From positions 82,076-146,075 of the forward strand of contig JAQYTG010000019.1 of the NCBI GenBank assembly GCA_028724905.1: a stretch of 64,000 bases of DNA, in the 5' to 3' direction. Made by a program: the position numbers and the translations under genes. The notes below the pieces were generated by a model. The model did no database searches. It saw only the letters and a program-made list of their open reading frames with translations, and had not been told where the DNA came from. How positions within the stretch are numbered: the first letter of the stretch is position 1; each line of letters starts with the position of its first letter. The DNA comes from Actinomycetaceae bacterium. Lineage in GTDB: Bacteria > Actinomycetota > Actinomycetes > Actinomycetales > Actinomycetaceae. This document shows positions 30,355 to 38,891 of this stretch, piece after piece.

Positions 30355-30894
30355 GTGCGAATCTATATTCCGGTCAGCGCAGCCCAGATGCTTGCGGTAG
30401 AGATTTCTCCAGGCCGAGTGCATGGCGTGACGCCAGCAGCTCAGGCGGCTTTCCCTGAGAGTGATCGAGAGGAGCTGGAAATGCTGGCTACTCTCTATGC
30501 GGCCGACGATGCACTTTTAGCGATGCGGGAGGCGGGTGCCGCCCAGAAAGAGATGGCTGCCGCCCAGAGAGGGGGAGATTCTGCTCAGAGCGTTTCATTG
30601 CGGCGTATCGTGGCAGTGGGGGAGGTGCCCGATACCTGGGTGCGGATAGCGTCGGCGTCAGCTGATGATGCACAGCCGCCTACGTGCATGGAGCTGCTTC
30701 GTGCAGTGCCGTGGAGCAAAATTGAATCAATCCATGTGGATGAACCTGGCAGCGAAGCGCTAGTACAGCGAGCTGTGAATGGGGATGCTGTAGCGTTTGA
30801 CGCCACTGGCGATATCGAATTGCTGTGGTACGACGTCACCGAACGTGAAGCACTCGCACAAGAGCTACTGCACCCCACGGGTGAGGCTCGCTAG
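30355..30894 (+). CDS. DUF6912-family protein
   Basis: 179 aa, function unknown. Seen: MRIYIPVSAAQMLAVE, VTPAAQAAFPESDREELEML and a central VAVGEVPDTWVRI, matching the small actinobacterial family that sits near secA and Rv3235 homologues. The insertion AAQKEMAAAQRGG is again mildly repetitive. GTG start chosen from the -10 box. Its last 20 bp are repeated 66 bp downstream (30942-30961). Confidence 0.75.
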   Translation: MRIYIPVSAAQMLAVEISPGRVHGVTPAAQAAFPESDREELEMLATLYAADDALLAMREAGAAQKEMAAAQRGGDSAQSVSLRRIVAVGEVPDTWVRIASASADDAQPPTCMELLRAVPWSKIESIHVDEPGSEALVQRAVNGDAVAFDATGDIELLWYDVTEREALAQELLHPTGEAR

Positions 30895-30961
30895 CATTGA
30901 TATTTCCTGCCCGCCACACGTCGATGACATCGCACGTCATGCACGGGTAAGGCTCGTTAGC
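30876..30961. repeat. Copy of the DUF6912 gene end in the spacer
   Basis: CACGGGTGAGGCTCGCTAGC (30876-30895, containing the stop TAG) and CACGGGTAAGGCTCGTTAGC (30942-30961): 18 of 20 identical. Confidence 0.92.
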
Positions 30962-31323
30962 GTCCGATTCTTTTGCGCGTGGATGCGGGTGGTGATTCTC
31001 CCGCTAGGGCTCGGATATTAGGCGGAAACTCAAATATGGCTAGAGCTCGAAAATGGGTAAGGGTCCGAAGACGAGCCGCGGGATAGTCGCGGTGCACGGA
31101 GTGGAAACGAAGGAGAAAACGCAGCCAGGCGGCGCACGGCACCCACGTACACGGCGGCACGGCGTGGGAAGAGAAACGGGGGAAAACGCAGAATAGAAGC
31201 AGAAGGGCAGAAAAGCAGGAGCGAGGTTCCTGCGCCGTACCGTGTCCCATTGCTATACCGTGCGTCCATGTCTCAAGCTCACATATCTTAAGCTCACCGT
31301 CTCTTAGGCGCATATCCTAGCCT
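30962..31323. other. Spacer between convergent DUF6912 and sbcC genes
   Basis: No gene. Loose repeats are visible: GAAAACGCAG at about 31113 and 31191, CACGGCGTGGG and CACGGCACCC, and GTGAGCTTAAGATAT / GTGAGCTTGAGACAT near 31265-31300 on the minus strand just beyond the sbcC stop. Confidence 0.5.
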
Positions 31324-34300
31324 CTAGGCCACAACTGATAGCGTAGAACTCCCATCAGGTAGCTGCTTTAAAGCAATCCGGTTGGGTACCAGCTGTTTGA
31401 GTTCTTCCACATGGGAGACGATGCCTACCACACGTCCGCTGTGTGTGAGAGAGGTGAGAGTATTCATCACGGCTTCCCGCACATCCTCTGAAAGGGTGCC
31501 AAAACCTTCATCTATGAGAAGCGTATCAATCTGAATCCCCCCTTGTTCCGCCTGTACTACTTCCGCTAGAGCCAGCGCTAGAGCGAGAGACGTGTAGAAA
31601 GTCTCTCCGCCTGAGAGCGACGTGGTGTCTCGTTCTTCATCTCCAGCGACTGAACCTTGCCTGTCGATCACGTGTAAATCCAAGCCAGCTTTTTTATTTC
31701 CGGAGCTCTCGTCCACTCGCACGAGTTCATAGCGGCCTGCCGAAATTTCTTCCAGATGCTCGTTAGCTCGTTCCACGACTACGTCGAAACGGGTGAGTAG
31801 CACCCAGATATTGAGCGGAATGCCGGTGAGGGAGGAACTTCCGGCACTGGCGATATTTGCCAGACGGGTGATCGGGCCAGCAGCTGTGGCCGTGGCGTGC
31901 CATTTTTTACTGGCATCCTGTACGTGTGTAAAAAGTGTGGCTGCCTCCTGTGCCACAAATTCCGCTTGGGCGGCGGCGCTGTAAGCCGTCTCTCGCTCTT
32001 GGTGCGCGGTGGAATATTCGGTTTCAAGTTCGCTCAGATCCACGCTTTCATCTCCGGTGAGTTCTGCTATCTCCGGCGCAGCGAGACGGGCTTGCACTCC
32101 GTCGAGAGCGCTGTGGTACTCGTTCACGCGCTGGAGGGCATCGCTGCGTCTCTCGGGAGCTAAATTTGCAGCTTGGACTTCGGCAAATGAGGAAAAGGGA
32201 GAATCATGGAGTGCCTGATGGGCTTCCTCAAGGGAATTTTGCGTCGCGTTCAGTGCGTTTCGCAGGGCGGTAAAGTGCTCGCGTAGCTCCAGCAGGGCAT
32301 CTCGGTCTTGTTCGAGTGCCGACACTCGCGCAGCGACGCTCTGGTACTCGCCACGAGCAGCGGATATTTTTTGCTTTGCAGCAGCTATTGTATGAGAGGC
32401 AGTATCTATGCTCGCTTCTATGCTGGATCGCTGTTCTCGCAGCTCACTTTCGCGCGCCGAGAGCTGCCACGCGCGCTCATCAATTTTCTCCAGCTCAGCC
32501 GTGCTCGTTTCGACTGCACTCTGGGCTTTCTGGGCGGAGTCAATACGGGCAGCTATCGCTGTGGCTTCTTCTTCCAGCGAAGCTGCGGTGTGTTCGCCAA
32601 GTTGGCTGCGCAGCTCGGCCTCTTGAATGTTAGTTGTGGAAAGGGCGGCATGGGCATCGCTGACGGCAGTGGCCGCTTCAGCTAGTTTTTCTTGAGCCTG
32701 ATCGACTTCCTCGCGTGTGGCGTACTCTTCGGTGGGCGTGGCCAGATGGGGGTGGCTCGTGGAGCCGCAGACGGGGCAAGGATCGTCTGGGATGAGATTA
32801 GCTGCGAGATTGGCTGCAGTAGAGGCGATCCAACGGCGTGTGATCTCATCGAAAGAATGCTTCTCGCGCTTGTGAAATGAGATGGCTTCACGCAGTGCGG
32901 ACTCTGCTTCGCGGCGAGCGGCTTGAGTGTTCGTCAGCTGAGATGAAAGCTCTTGCAAAGTGGTGACGCGCAGCCGATCATTTTCCAGCGTCGCTAGCTG
33001 CTGTGCCGTAGCGTTGGCTTGTTCAAAAGCCATCATCTGAGCTTTCCGCTGCTCCGGTATACTTTTTTGCTCGGCGCGGATGGATTCCAGCTCATCGACG
33101 AGTTCGACCAGCCGCTCGCGATAGCTCGTTACTTGATCGAGCTGGCTATGCAACTCGGTCTCCGTTTCTGCTGCACTGCGTACAGCGCCGAGAGTTTCGC
33201 CGAGCGTGGAGAGTGCTTCTGTAAGAGAGTTCGCAATACCGGCAGCGGCCTTCATGGGATCATCACAAATATCAGGGGTGGCCGCATCTGAGAAGCTGTG
33301 CAGAAGTTCGTGCAAAGAAAAATCTGCCAGCTGTGTAGATAGAGATGTACTCTGTGGCGTGAGAAGACTGTGCGGAATCTGGTGTGTCTGAGCGCGTGCC
33401 GTATCGCATTCGTGCCAGATATCACCGACCTGCGTGAACGAGGCTCGGGCATCGTTCAGCCGCATCAGCGGGATTTGTGCAGCTTCATGCAGTGCCAAAG
33501 CTTTCTGTTCACGCTCAATATCTGGCTCTTGTTCGCACAAATGCGCGAGCTGAGCGTGCAGTTCGGTTCGCCGTTGTAGCGCGGTGGCCAGATTTTTTCC
33601 TGCCTCTAGGGCACTACGCGCCGCAGATTCTCGCTCTTGTGCCTGAATGAGGTGGGCTTGAGTACGTTTAGCTGTACGGAGTAGGGCGGCGTTTTCGTCT
33701 TTGAGAAGCTGGAGTAGCGGGGCGTCGTTATCGTCAGATTCGGGAATGCCGGAGTGCAGACGCTCAGTGCGCAACTCCTCCACGGCGGAATGCGTCTGTT
33801 CAGATAAACCAGAGTTGAGCAGCCAGGCATCCAGAGCTGAGCTGTAGCGTGAAAAAGCATCCGCGATGCGGGCATCGGCAGCTGCGGCCTGTGAGCGCAA
33901 CTCCTCCGTGAAGATGCGCATATCGTCGGTGTGAAAGATCTTCTCCAGCAGAGTGGCGCGCTCCTTGGAGTTTAAACGCAGGAAATCTGCAAATTGACCC
34001 TGTGGCAGTACCACGGTCTGCACGAACTGACGTTTGTTCATGCCGACGATGTCGGTGATCATGGCACTAGTCTCGCGGGCTTGGCTGGCGAGAGGTTCCC
34101 CTGCTTCCCAGTCGCGCTGATCAATAGCCGATTCAGAGAGTTTCCACAGCTTTGCTGATGAAGCAATCGACACTGTGCCTGCTCCACGTTTCTTGGCTCG
34201 CTCTTGTGCGGGATAGCGCCGCACTCGGTAGCTCCCGTTAGCGACGGTGAAAACTAGATCAACCCAGGATTCGCTGGTGCGATCAGCATGGGAGGAGCGC

Positions 34301-34497
34301 ATTCGTTTGTCGCTGCTCTGGGTGCCGGCTACGTCTCCATACAAAGCGAACACAATGGCGTCAATAATGGTGCTCTTTCCGCTGCCCGTCACCCCCTCAA
34401 TGAGGAAGACTCCCGAAGCGGTGAGAGTGTCAAAATCTATGGCGTGACGGCCAGCAAAAGGGCCAATTCCGCAAAATTCTAGATGACGAATCAGCAT
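31324..34497 (-). CDS. sbcC: SbcC exonuclease subunit (SMC-like ATPase)
   Basis: 1057 aa. N-terminal Walker A GVTGSGKSTIIDAI near residue 36, long coiled-coil arms around the zinc hook PCPVCGSTSHPH near 540, C-terminal ABC signature SLSGGETFYTSLALALAL and Walker B DTLLIDEGFGTL. With SbcD it cleaves DNA hairpins and processes palindromes and double-strand ends. Three nucleotides separate it from sbcD, so the pair is one operon. SbcCD limits hairpin and repeat stability, relevant to the repeat-rich character of this DNA, although the gene looks intact. Confidence 0.96.
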   Translation of the reverse strand: MLIRHLEFCGIGPFAGRHAIDFDTLTASGVFLIEGVTGSGKSTIIDAIVFALYGDVAGTQSSDKRMRSSHADRTSESWVDLVFTVANGSYRVRRYPAQERAKKRGAGTVSIASSAKLWKLSESAIDQRDWEAGEPLASQARETSAMITDIVGMNKRQFVQTVVLPQGQFADFLRLNSKERATLLEKIFHTDDMRIFTEELRSQAAAADARIADAFSRYSSALDAWLLNSGLSEQTHSAVEELRTERLHSGIPESDDNDAPLLQLLKDENAALLRTAKRTQAHLIQAQERESAARSALEAGKNLATALQRRTELHAQLAHLCEQEPDIEREQKALALHEAAQIPLMRLNDARASFTQVGDIWHECDTARAQTHQIPHSLLTPQSTSLSTQLADFSLHELLHSFSDAATPDICDDPMKAAAGIANSLTEALSTLGETLGAVRSAAETETELHSQLDQVTSYRERLVELVDELESIRAEQKSIPEQRKAQMMAFEQANATAQQLATLENDRLRVTTLQELSSQLTNTQAARREAESALREAISFHKREKHSFDEITRRWIASTAANLAANLIPDDPCPVCGSTSHPHLATPTEEYATREEVDQAQEKLAEAATAVSDAHAALSTTNIQEAELRSQLGEHTAASLEEEATAIAARIDSAQKAQSAVETSTAELEKIDERAWQLSARESELREQRSSIEASIDTASHTIAAAKQKISAARGEYQSVAARVSALEQDRDALLELREHFTALRNALNATQNSLEEAHQALHDSPFSSFAEVQAANLAPERRSDALQRVNEYHSALDGVQARLAAPEIAELTGDESVDLSELETEYSTAHQERETAYSAAAQAEFVAQEAATLFTHVQDASKKWHATATAAGPITRLANIASAGSSSLTGIPLNIWVLLTRFDVVVERANEHLEEISAGRYELVRVDESSGNKKAGLDLHVIDRQGSVAGDEERDTTSLSGGETFYTSLALALALAEVVQAEQGGIQIDTLLIDEGFGTLSEDVREAVMNTLTSLTHSGRVVGIVSHVEELKQLVPNRIALKQLPDGSSTLSVVA

Positions 34498-34500
34498 GGT

Positions 34501-35853
34501 TTATTCAGCTCCTTGACGTGCGTGCTGGTGCGTGTCCCACAGTGAGCTGAGCAGCTGATCTTCCGCCGTGGTGAGATGTCGCCCTCCGTTCGTGGCAAAA
34601 AAGTCGCGCAGCATATCCAGTGGGTCAAGACGCCCCGAGCGTTCGCTGGCACCGCGAACCTGCACAGCAGGGCGATCATGGCGTACATCGAGGATGTGGG
34701 GGAAACGGGCTTTTAACTGCGCAAAGAGGTTGGGTGGACGGCTCGGATCGGTGACGTATGCGCGCACAAAATCATCTCGATGCTCGTCAAATTGAGAGCT
34801 GAGGAGTTCTTCAAGGGATCCACGAATCGAGCACAGATGTCGGTAGACGGGAGCTGCTATGAGTTCTATATGCGGAGTGCGAGAATTATCAGAAAACGTG
34901 AGCAGTACCCCTGATTTATGCTGATTCTCTTCAGAAAAAGAAAAGGCGATAGGGGAGCCTGAATAGCGCATCAGTGGTTCATCTGCGCGATTGACGCGCT
35001 GTGGGCCGTGCAAATGTCCGAGAGCTATGTAGTCAAGAAGAGCGTCTCCGTGTGCCGTGCGCATATCGAATAAGCTCGTCGGTACGCTGTCTACACCGCC
35101 GATGCGAATGTCCTGCTCGGAATCGCTGCTCTCGCCGCCCATCACGAATGCGTGTGCCATGACGATGCGCGGCACCATCTCTCTGCGGCTGAGCAGCTCT
35201 GCCCCTACTCCATCGGTGATATCTGCGTGAACTTTACTCAATGCCGCTGCCATGACGGCTGCGTGCGAGCGGGCGAGCAGCGGTGATTTTTCTGGAACGG
35301 GGGTGGCGGTATCGCTGCTCATTAGTGCGTCAGCGGCGAGAGTAAAGCTGTCTGAATCGTCAGCGGCGAGAGCCTCATCAGGGTTGGCGGAATCTGAATT
35401 GTAGATGCTGCTGGCAGCAATTGGCGGAGCTAGTCTCCGGCGCTCTATGTCTGGATCCAGATAGGGGAGAGCATACACCAGTGCTCCGAGATCTCCCTCG
35501 GCATTGGGCACAGGGATAGGAATGCCACTTTCTAGTGAATCTGTGCGAATTGAGAGTTCAGGGCGCATCAGGGCGCGCCCGAAGCCTAGGCGGCTGGCAG
35601 AATCGTGATTCCCAGATGTCAAAATCACGTGAGTGCTCTCGGTGAGCCGTGCCAGCGTCTCAGAGAGAAGTTGCACCATCGTGACTGGCGGCACCCCGCG
35701 GTCGTAAATATCGCCGCAGATGAGCACGGCATCAATCTGCTCGGAGCGTACGGTATCCACCAGAAAATCCGCCCACTGCTCAAAAGCAGGGGTGAGATCA
35801 GCTCCGTGAAGCGTGCGTCCCAGATGCCAGTCGGAGGTGTGAAAAATTTTCAT
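34501..35853 (-). CDS. sbcD: SbcD nuclease subunit
   Basis: 450 aa, Mre11-type metallophosphoesterase. Seen: SDWHLGRTLHG, CGDIYDRGVPP, SGNHDSASRLGFG and ALGHLHGPQ metal motifs. Compared with about 380-410 aa usual, an acidic Ser/Asp/Ala-rich stretch of about 50 residues (SSIYNSDSANPDEALAADDS onward, residues about 145-200) is inserted before the IVMAHAFVMGG strand. TAAGCT lies 6 nt before the ATG, consistent with a leaderless sbcDC mRNA. Confidence 0.95.
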   Translation of the reverse strand: MKIFHTSDWHLGRTLHGADLTPAFEQWADFLVDTVRSEQIDAVLICGDIYDRGVPPVTMVQLLSETLARLTESTHVILTSGNHDSASRLGFGRALMRPELSIRTDSLESGIPIPVPNAEGDLGALVYALPYLDPDIERRRLAPPIAASSIYNSDSANPDEALAADDSDSFTLAADALMSSDTATPVPEKSPLLARSHAAVMAAALSKVHADITDGVGAELLSRREMVPRIVMAHAFVMGGESSDSEQDIRIGGVDSVPTSLFDMRTAHGDALLDYIALGHLHGPQRVNRADEPLMRYSGSPIAFSFSEENQHKSGVLLTFSDNSRTPHIELIAAPVYRHLCSIRGSLEELLSSQFDEHRDDFVRAYVTDPSRPPNLFAQLKARFPHILDVRHDRPAVQVRGASERSGRLDPLDMLRDFFATNGGRHLTTAEDQLLSSLWDTHQHARQGAE

Positions 35854-35859
35854 ATCTCT

Positions 35860-35865
35860 AGCTTA
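35860..35865 (-). promoter_or_regulatory. -10 box of sbcDC
   Basis: TAAGCT on the minus strand 6 nt from the ATG at 35853. Confidence 0.4.
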
Positions 35866-36060
35866 GGAAATGCCTAGGGGAAATTTTGCGACAATTTTGA
35901 GTGTGCGGCTTTAGTGCGCGATTTTAATGCGCGGCAGCGTGCGGTTTTATGCGTGTGGCTTTAATGTGCAGTTTTGTGTGCGCAGTTTTGTCTGCTTAGC
36001 TCGGTGGAAACTCGTAGGCGGTTGCGGCGAAGCGCTGGTTATGGCAGCGTGCGAGCGGCT

Positions 36061-36258
36061 TCGCTCCCGACACGTTCACTCCCGATGTATTTGTCTGCCG
36101 CACGCTCACTCATGCCGTATTCGCTCGCCATACATTCGCTCCCAACGCACTACCCACGACACATTTATTATCCGCCATGTATTCACCCGCGATACGTTAT
36201 TGACGATATATTTGCCACCACGCATTCATCTGCGACGCACTTGCTCGCCACACATCCC
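36061..36258. repeat. Degenerate 14-18-bp tandem array
   Basis: About 13 diverged units of the form TTCGCTCGCCATACAT: for example TCGCTCCCGACACG, TTCACTCCCGATGTAT, TCGCTCGCCATACAT, TCGCTCCCAACGCAC, TCATCTGCGACGCAC, TTGCTCGCCACACAT. Confidence 0.7.
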
Positions 36259-36290
36259 CACGGCTATCGCATTTACAACTTAGAGATTAT

Positions 36291-36332
36291 CTACCAGGGA
36301 TTGCCTACCAGAGATTACCTACCAGAGTTTCC
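36291..36332. repeat. Three 14-bp tandem units
   Basis: CTACCAGGGATTGC (36291-36304), CTACCAGAGATTAC (36305-36318), CTACCAGAGTTTCC (36319-36332). Confidence 0.9.
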
Positions 36333-36410
36333 CGTGTGGCGTCACGCATCCCCAGCATCCACACCATCGCGTTTGAACTCTAGGGGATGAGTAATCTAGG
36401 GCTACCACTG

Positions 36411-37220
36411 CTAGTCGTCGTCACGGATGGAATCGAGAACGGCGCGTGCGGCGTCATGCAGCAGGCCGTTGCTGGCGAGAGCATTGTTTCCCCAGGGGCC
36501 TGCCGTGCCGTCAAGACTGGTAAATACTCCGCCTGCTTCTTGCACAATTGGCACCAGGGCGGCCATATCGTAAAGCTGCAGCTCTGGCTCGGCAGCGATA
36601 TCGACGGCTCCCTCGGCCACCAGCATATAGCTCCAGAAATCTCCGTAAGCTCGGGTGCGCCATACACTCTGAGCCAGACGCATAAAGGCTCGTAGCTGCC
36701 CTCGTTCCTGCCATCCGCCAAAGCTCGAATACGAGAACGAAGCATCGGCTAACCTGCCCACTCGTGAGACGTGGATCCGTTTCGCGCTAGTCCAGCTCTT
36801 TCCAGTGAATGCCCCCATTCCTTTCGCTGCCCACCAGCGGCGTTTTAGTGCTGGCGCGCTGACCATTCCTAGCACGATCTCGCCATCTTCTTCGAGGCCA
36901 ACGAGTGTGGCCCATACGGGCACTCCGCGCACAAAGTTTTTTGTGCCGTCAATAGGATCAATGATCCAACGCCGGTTGCTGTATCCGCTCTGGCTTCCTT
37001 GCTCTTCTCCGAAAACGGCGTCACGGGCACGGAATTGGCCGAGCAGATCTCGAATGAGCTGTTCAGCTCCTTTGTCGGCATCCGTCACCGGCGTCATATC
37101 CGGTTTGGTCTCTACGCTGAGGTCGTCGGCGTGGAAACGCTGGAGAGTGAATTCGTCTACGCGGTCAATAATCCCACTCAACACGTGCAAATCGTCGGAG
37201 AGACGGTTTCTATTATCCAT
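36411..37220 (-). CDS. hisN: Histidinol-phosphatase, inositol-monophosphatase family
   Basis: 269 aa Mg2+-dependent phosphatase. Seen: KPDMTPVTDADKGAEQ, GEEQGS, the metal-binding DPIDGTKNFVRGVPVWATL and C-terminal AAEPELQLYDMAALVPIV. Linkage with aroA and rsgA is common in actinobacteria and favours the HisN histidine-pathway role over a generic inositol phosphatase. A TACACT box lies 6 nt upstream of the ATG, so it probably has its own leaderless promoter although it follows rsgA by 237 bp. Confidence 0.88.
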   Translation of the reverse strand: MDNRNRLSDDLHVLSGIIDRVDEFTLQRFHADDLSVETKPDMTPVTDADKGAEQLIRDLLGQFRARDAVFGEEQGSQSGYSNRRWIIDPIDGTKNFVRGVPVWATLVGLEEDGEIVLGMVSAPALKRRWWAAKGMGAFTGKSWTSAKRIHVSRVGRLADASFSYSSFGGWQERGQLRAFMRLAQSVWRTRAYGDFWSYMLVAEGAVDIAAEPELQLYDMAALVPIVQEAGGVFTSLDGTAGPWGNNALASNGLLHDAARAVLDSIRDDD

Positions 37221-37226
37221 GTGTCC

Positions 37227-37232
37227 AGTGTA
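37227..37232 (-). promoter_or_regulatory. -10 box, leaderless start of hisN
   Basis: TACACT on the minus strand 6 nt from the ATG at 37220. Confidence 0.55.
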
Positions 37233-37457
37233 AAGCCAGAGGCATGATAGGCGCGTGACGTCAGGCGCCGGTGTACGTTTGAAGCTCCGGCATTATCTGT
37301 AGGAGTTATCTCCAGGAGTTACGGGCAGGGCTCGCATCCAAAAAAGTAATCCCAAAAAATAGGCTAAAAAGTACATCCTGGATGTGTGCCCAAGGTTAGC
37401 ATCTAGGATGTGCTCCGGAGCTGGTTCACTCCAACGCCGGTTTACTAGGATGTAGCT

Positions 37458-38891
37458 TTAAGCCCAGTCTGGTTTGTCGAGCGCTTCCAAGAGCCGATGA
37501 TAGCTAGCTACGCGCGCTTGCAAAGATGGCGAATCTACAGCGGCAAGGGCACATTCGGGCGATCCGGCATGGTGAGTACATCCGCGTGGGCAATCGTCCG
37601 TGAGTGTGAGGAGATCTGGAAAACCGCGCAGTAGTGAATCGGCGCTGACGTGCGCTAAACCAAAACCGCGCACCCCAGGGGTGTCGATCACCACGGTGGA
37701 GGCATTCGGCGTAGTTTCTAGAGCGCCCCCTCGGGAAATATTGTGTGCGTGTGCGGTTGTGGGTGTGGTTTCTTGCGGGAGCGTTAGGGCAACTGCGGAG
37801 GTGGATGTGTGGCGGCCTTTTCCGGTGACGGCGTTCACCGCGCCGGTGGCGCGCGCTGCGTGGGGAACGAGGGCATTGATCAGGGTGCTTTTGCCTACGC
37901 CCGACTGCCCGATAAGGACGCTCACGTGTCCGGCAAGCGCTGCTTTTACTGCTTCGATTCCGTCCGATTTGGCTGTGGCAACGCCTGTATCGGACGGGGC
38001 CTCAGCTGGCAAAACGCCGCGTGTGGCAGCGGATGGGGCCGCCGCGCTCGCAAGTGGCACCGCCATATCAGCAGGTAGCGTCGGTGCGTTAGGTGATAGC
38101 TCCGCCATGTTGGCAGGTAGTGTCGCCGTGCCAACGGGTAATGTCGGTGTGCTGGTGTCCGTGCCTATGCCCGCGCTCGTGGGGACGGCTGTCACATTGG
38201 CCGATAGCTCTGCCGTAGCAGTGGGCAACTCCGCCGCGCCCGCAGGTAGCTCCGTCATATCAGTGGATAGCGCCGCTGTGCCAACGTCTAGCACTGCCGC
38301 GTTAGGGGATGTTTCCGTCACGCTATCGGGCAGTGCCGTCACGAAAATCTGCAGGTCAAGCGGAGAGTAGTCGGCTACGATCTCACGCTGCGAGGTTATG
38401 TCTGCTTTGGTAAACACCACAATAGGCTCTAGGCCAGCGTCGTATGCTGCTACCAGGCAGCGGTCAATGAAGCCAGTTTTGGGGGCGGGCTGAGTTAGCG
38501 CGGAGACGATGACCATCTGATCGGCATTGGCAACGATCACCCGTTCATGCCCTGCTTCATCTCCGTCTTCTGCTGTGCGGCGCAGTGCTGTGCGGCGCTC
38601 GTCTATTGCCACGATTCTGGCGAGAGTGTCTTTTGCGCCGGAAAGATCGCCCACGATGGCGCACACATCCCCCACGGCTACCGATCCCCGAGGTAGTTCA
38701 CGGGCTTTGACGGCTACAAGTTCGGTGGAATCGTCGAGCATCGTGACGCCGTATCGGCCGCGATCTATGGCCGTCACTCGTCCACGGCGAGCGGCAGAAT
38801 AGTCGGGGCGAATTTTTGTGCGCGGGCGGGAGCCACGTCCTGGCCGCACGTGTACGCGGGGGTCGTCGGTGCCGATGTCTCTGCGGCTCAT
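37458..38891 (-). CDS. rsgA: Ribosome small-subunit GTPase RsgA with heptad-repeat insertion
   Basis: 477 aa against about 330-360 usual. N-terminal OB-fold (RGRVTAIDRGRYGVTM), circularly permuted GTPase with G4 VFTKADI, G1 GQSGVGKSTLINAL, G3 DTPGVRGFGL, and C-terminal zinc region CPRGCTHHAGSPECAL. Between G5 (FVTALPDS) and G1 lies about 105 residues of loose 7-residue repeat (VGTAALS, TDMTELP, AGAAELP, TATAELS, ANVTAVP); a second insertion of about 30 residues separates the switch region from G3. Assists 30S maturation. Starts inside the aroA stop (ATGA). Confidence 0.94.
   Translation of the reverse strand: MSRRDIGTDDPRVHVRPGRGSRPRTKIRPDYSAARRGRVTAIDRGRYGVTMLDDSTELVAVKARELPRGSVAVGDVCAIVGDLSGAKDTLARIVAIDERRTALRRTAEDGDEAGHERVIVANADQMVIVSALTQPAPKTGFIDRCLVAAYDAGLEPIVVFTKADITSQREIVADYSPLDLQIFVTALPDSVTETSPNAAVLDVGTAALSTDMTELPAGAAELPTATAELSANVTAVPTSAGIGTDTSTPTLPVGTATLPANMAELSPNAPTLPADMAVPLASAAAPSAATRGVLPAEAPSDTGVATAKSDGIEAVKAALAGHVSVLIGQSGVGKSTLINALVPHAARATGAVNAVTGKGRHTSTSAVALTLPQETTPTTAHAHNISRGGALETTPNASTVVIDTPGVRGFGLAHVSADSLLRGFPDLLTLTDDCPRGCTHHAGSPECALAAVDSPSLQARVASYHRLLEALDKPDWA
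38040..38355. repeat. 21-bp minisatellite inside rsgA
   Basis: About twelve to fifteen diverged 21-bp units, for example GCAGGTAGCTCCGTCATATC (about 38237), GTGGATAGCGCCGCTGTGCC (about 38258) and ACGTCTAGCACTGCCGCGTT (about 38279). Always in frame. Confidence 0.8.

Larger units (their letters stand above)
35900..36410. other. Repeat-built spacer between sbcD and hisN
   Basis: About 510 bp without a gene. It starts with loose units of GTGCGGCTTTAATG type (35902-35995), continues with a degenerate 15-bp array (36061-36258) and ends with three 14-bp units (36291-36332). Confidence 0.65.
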
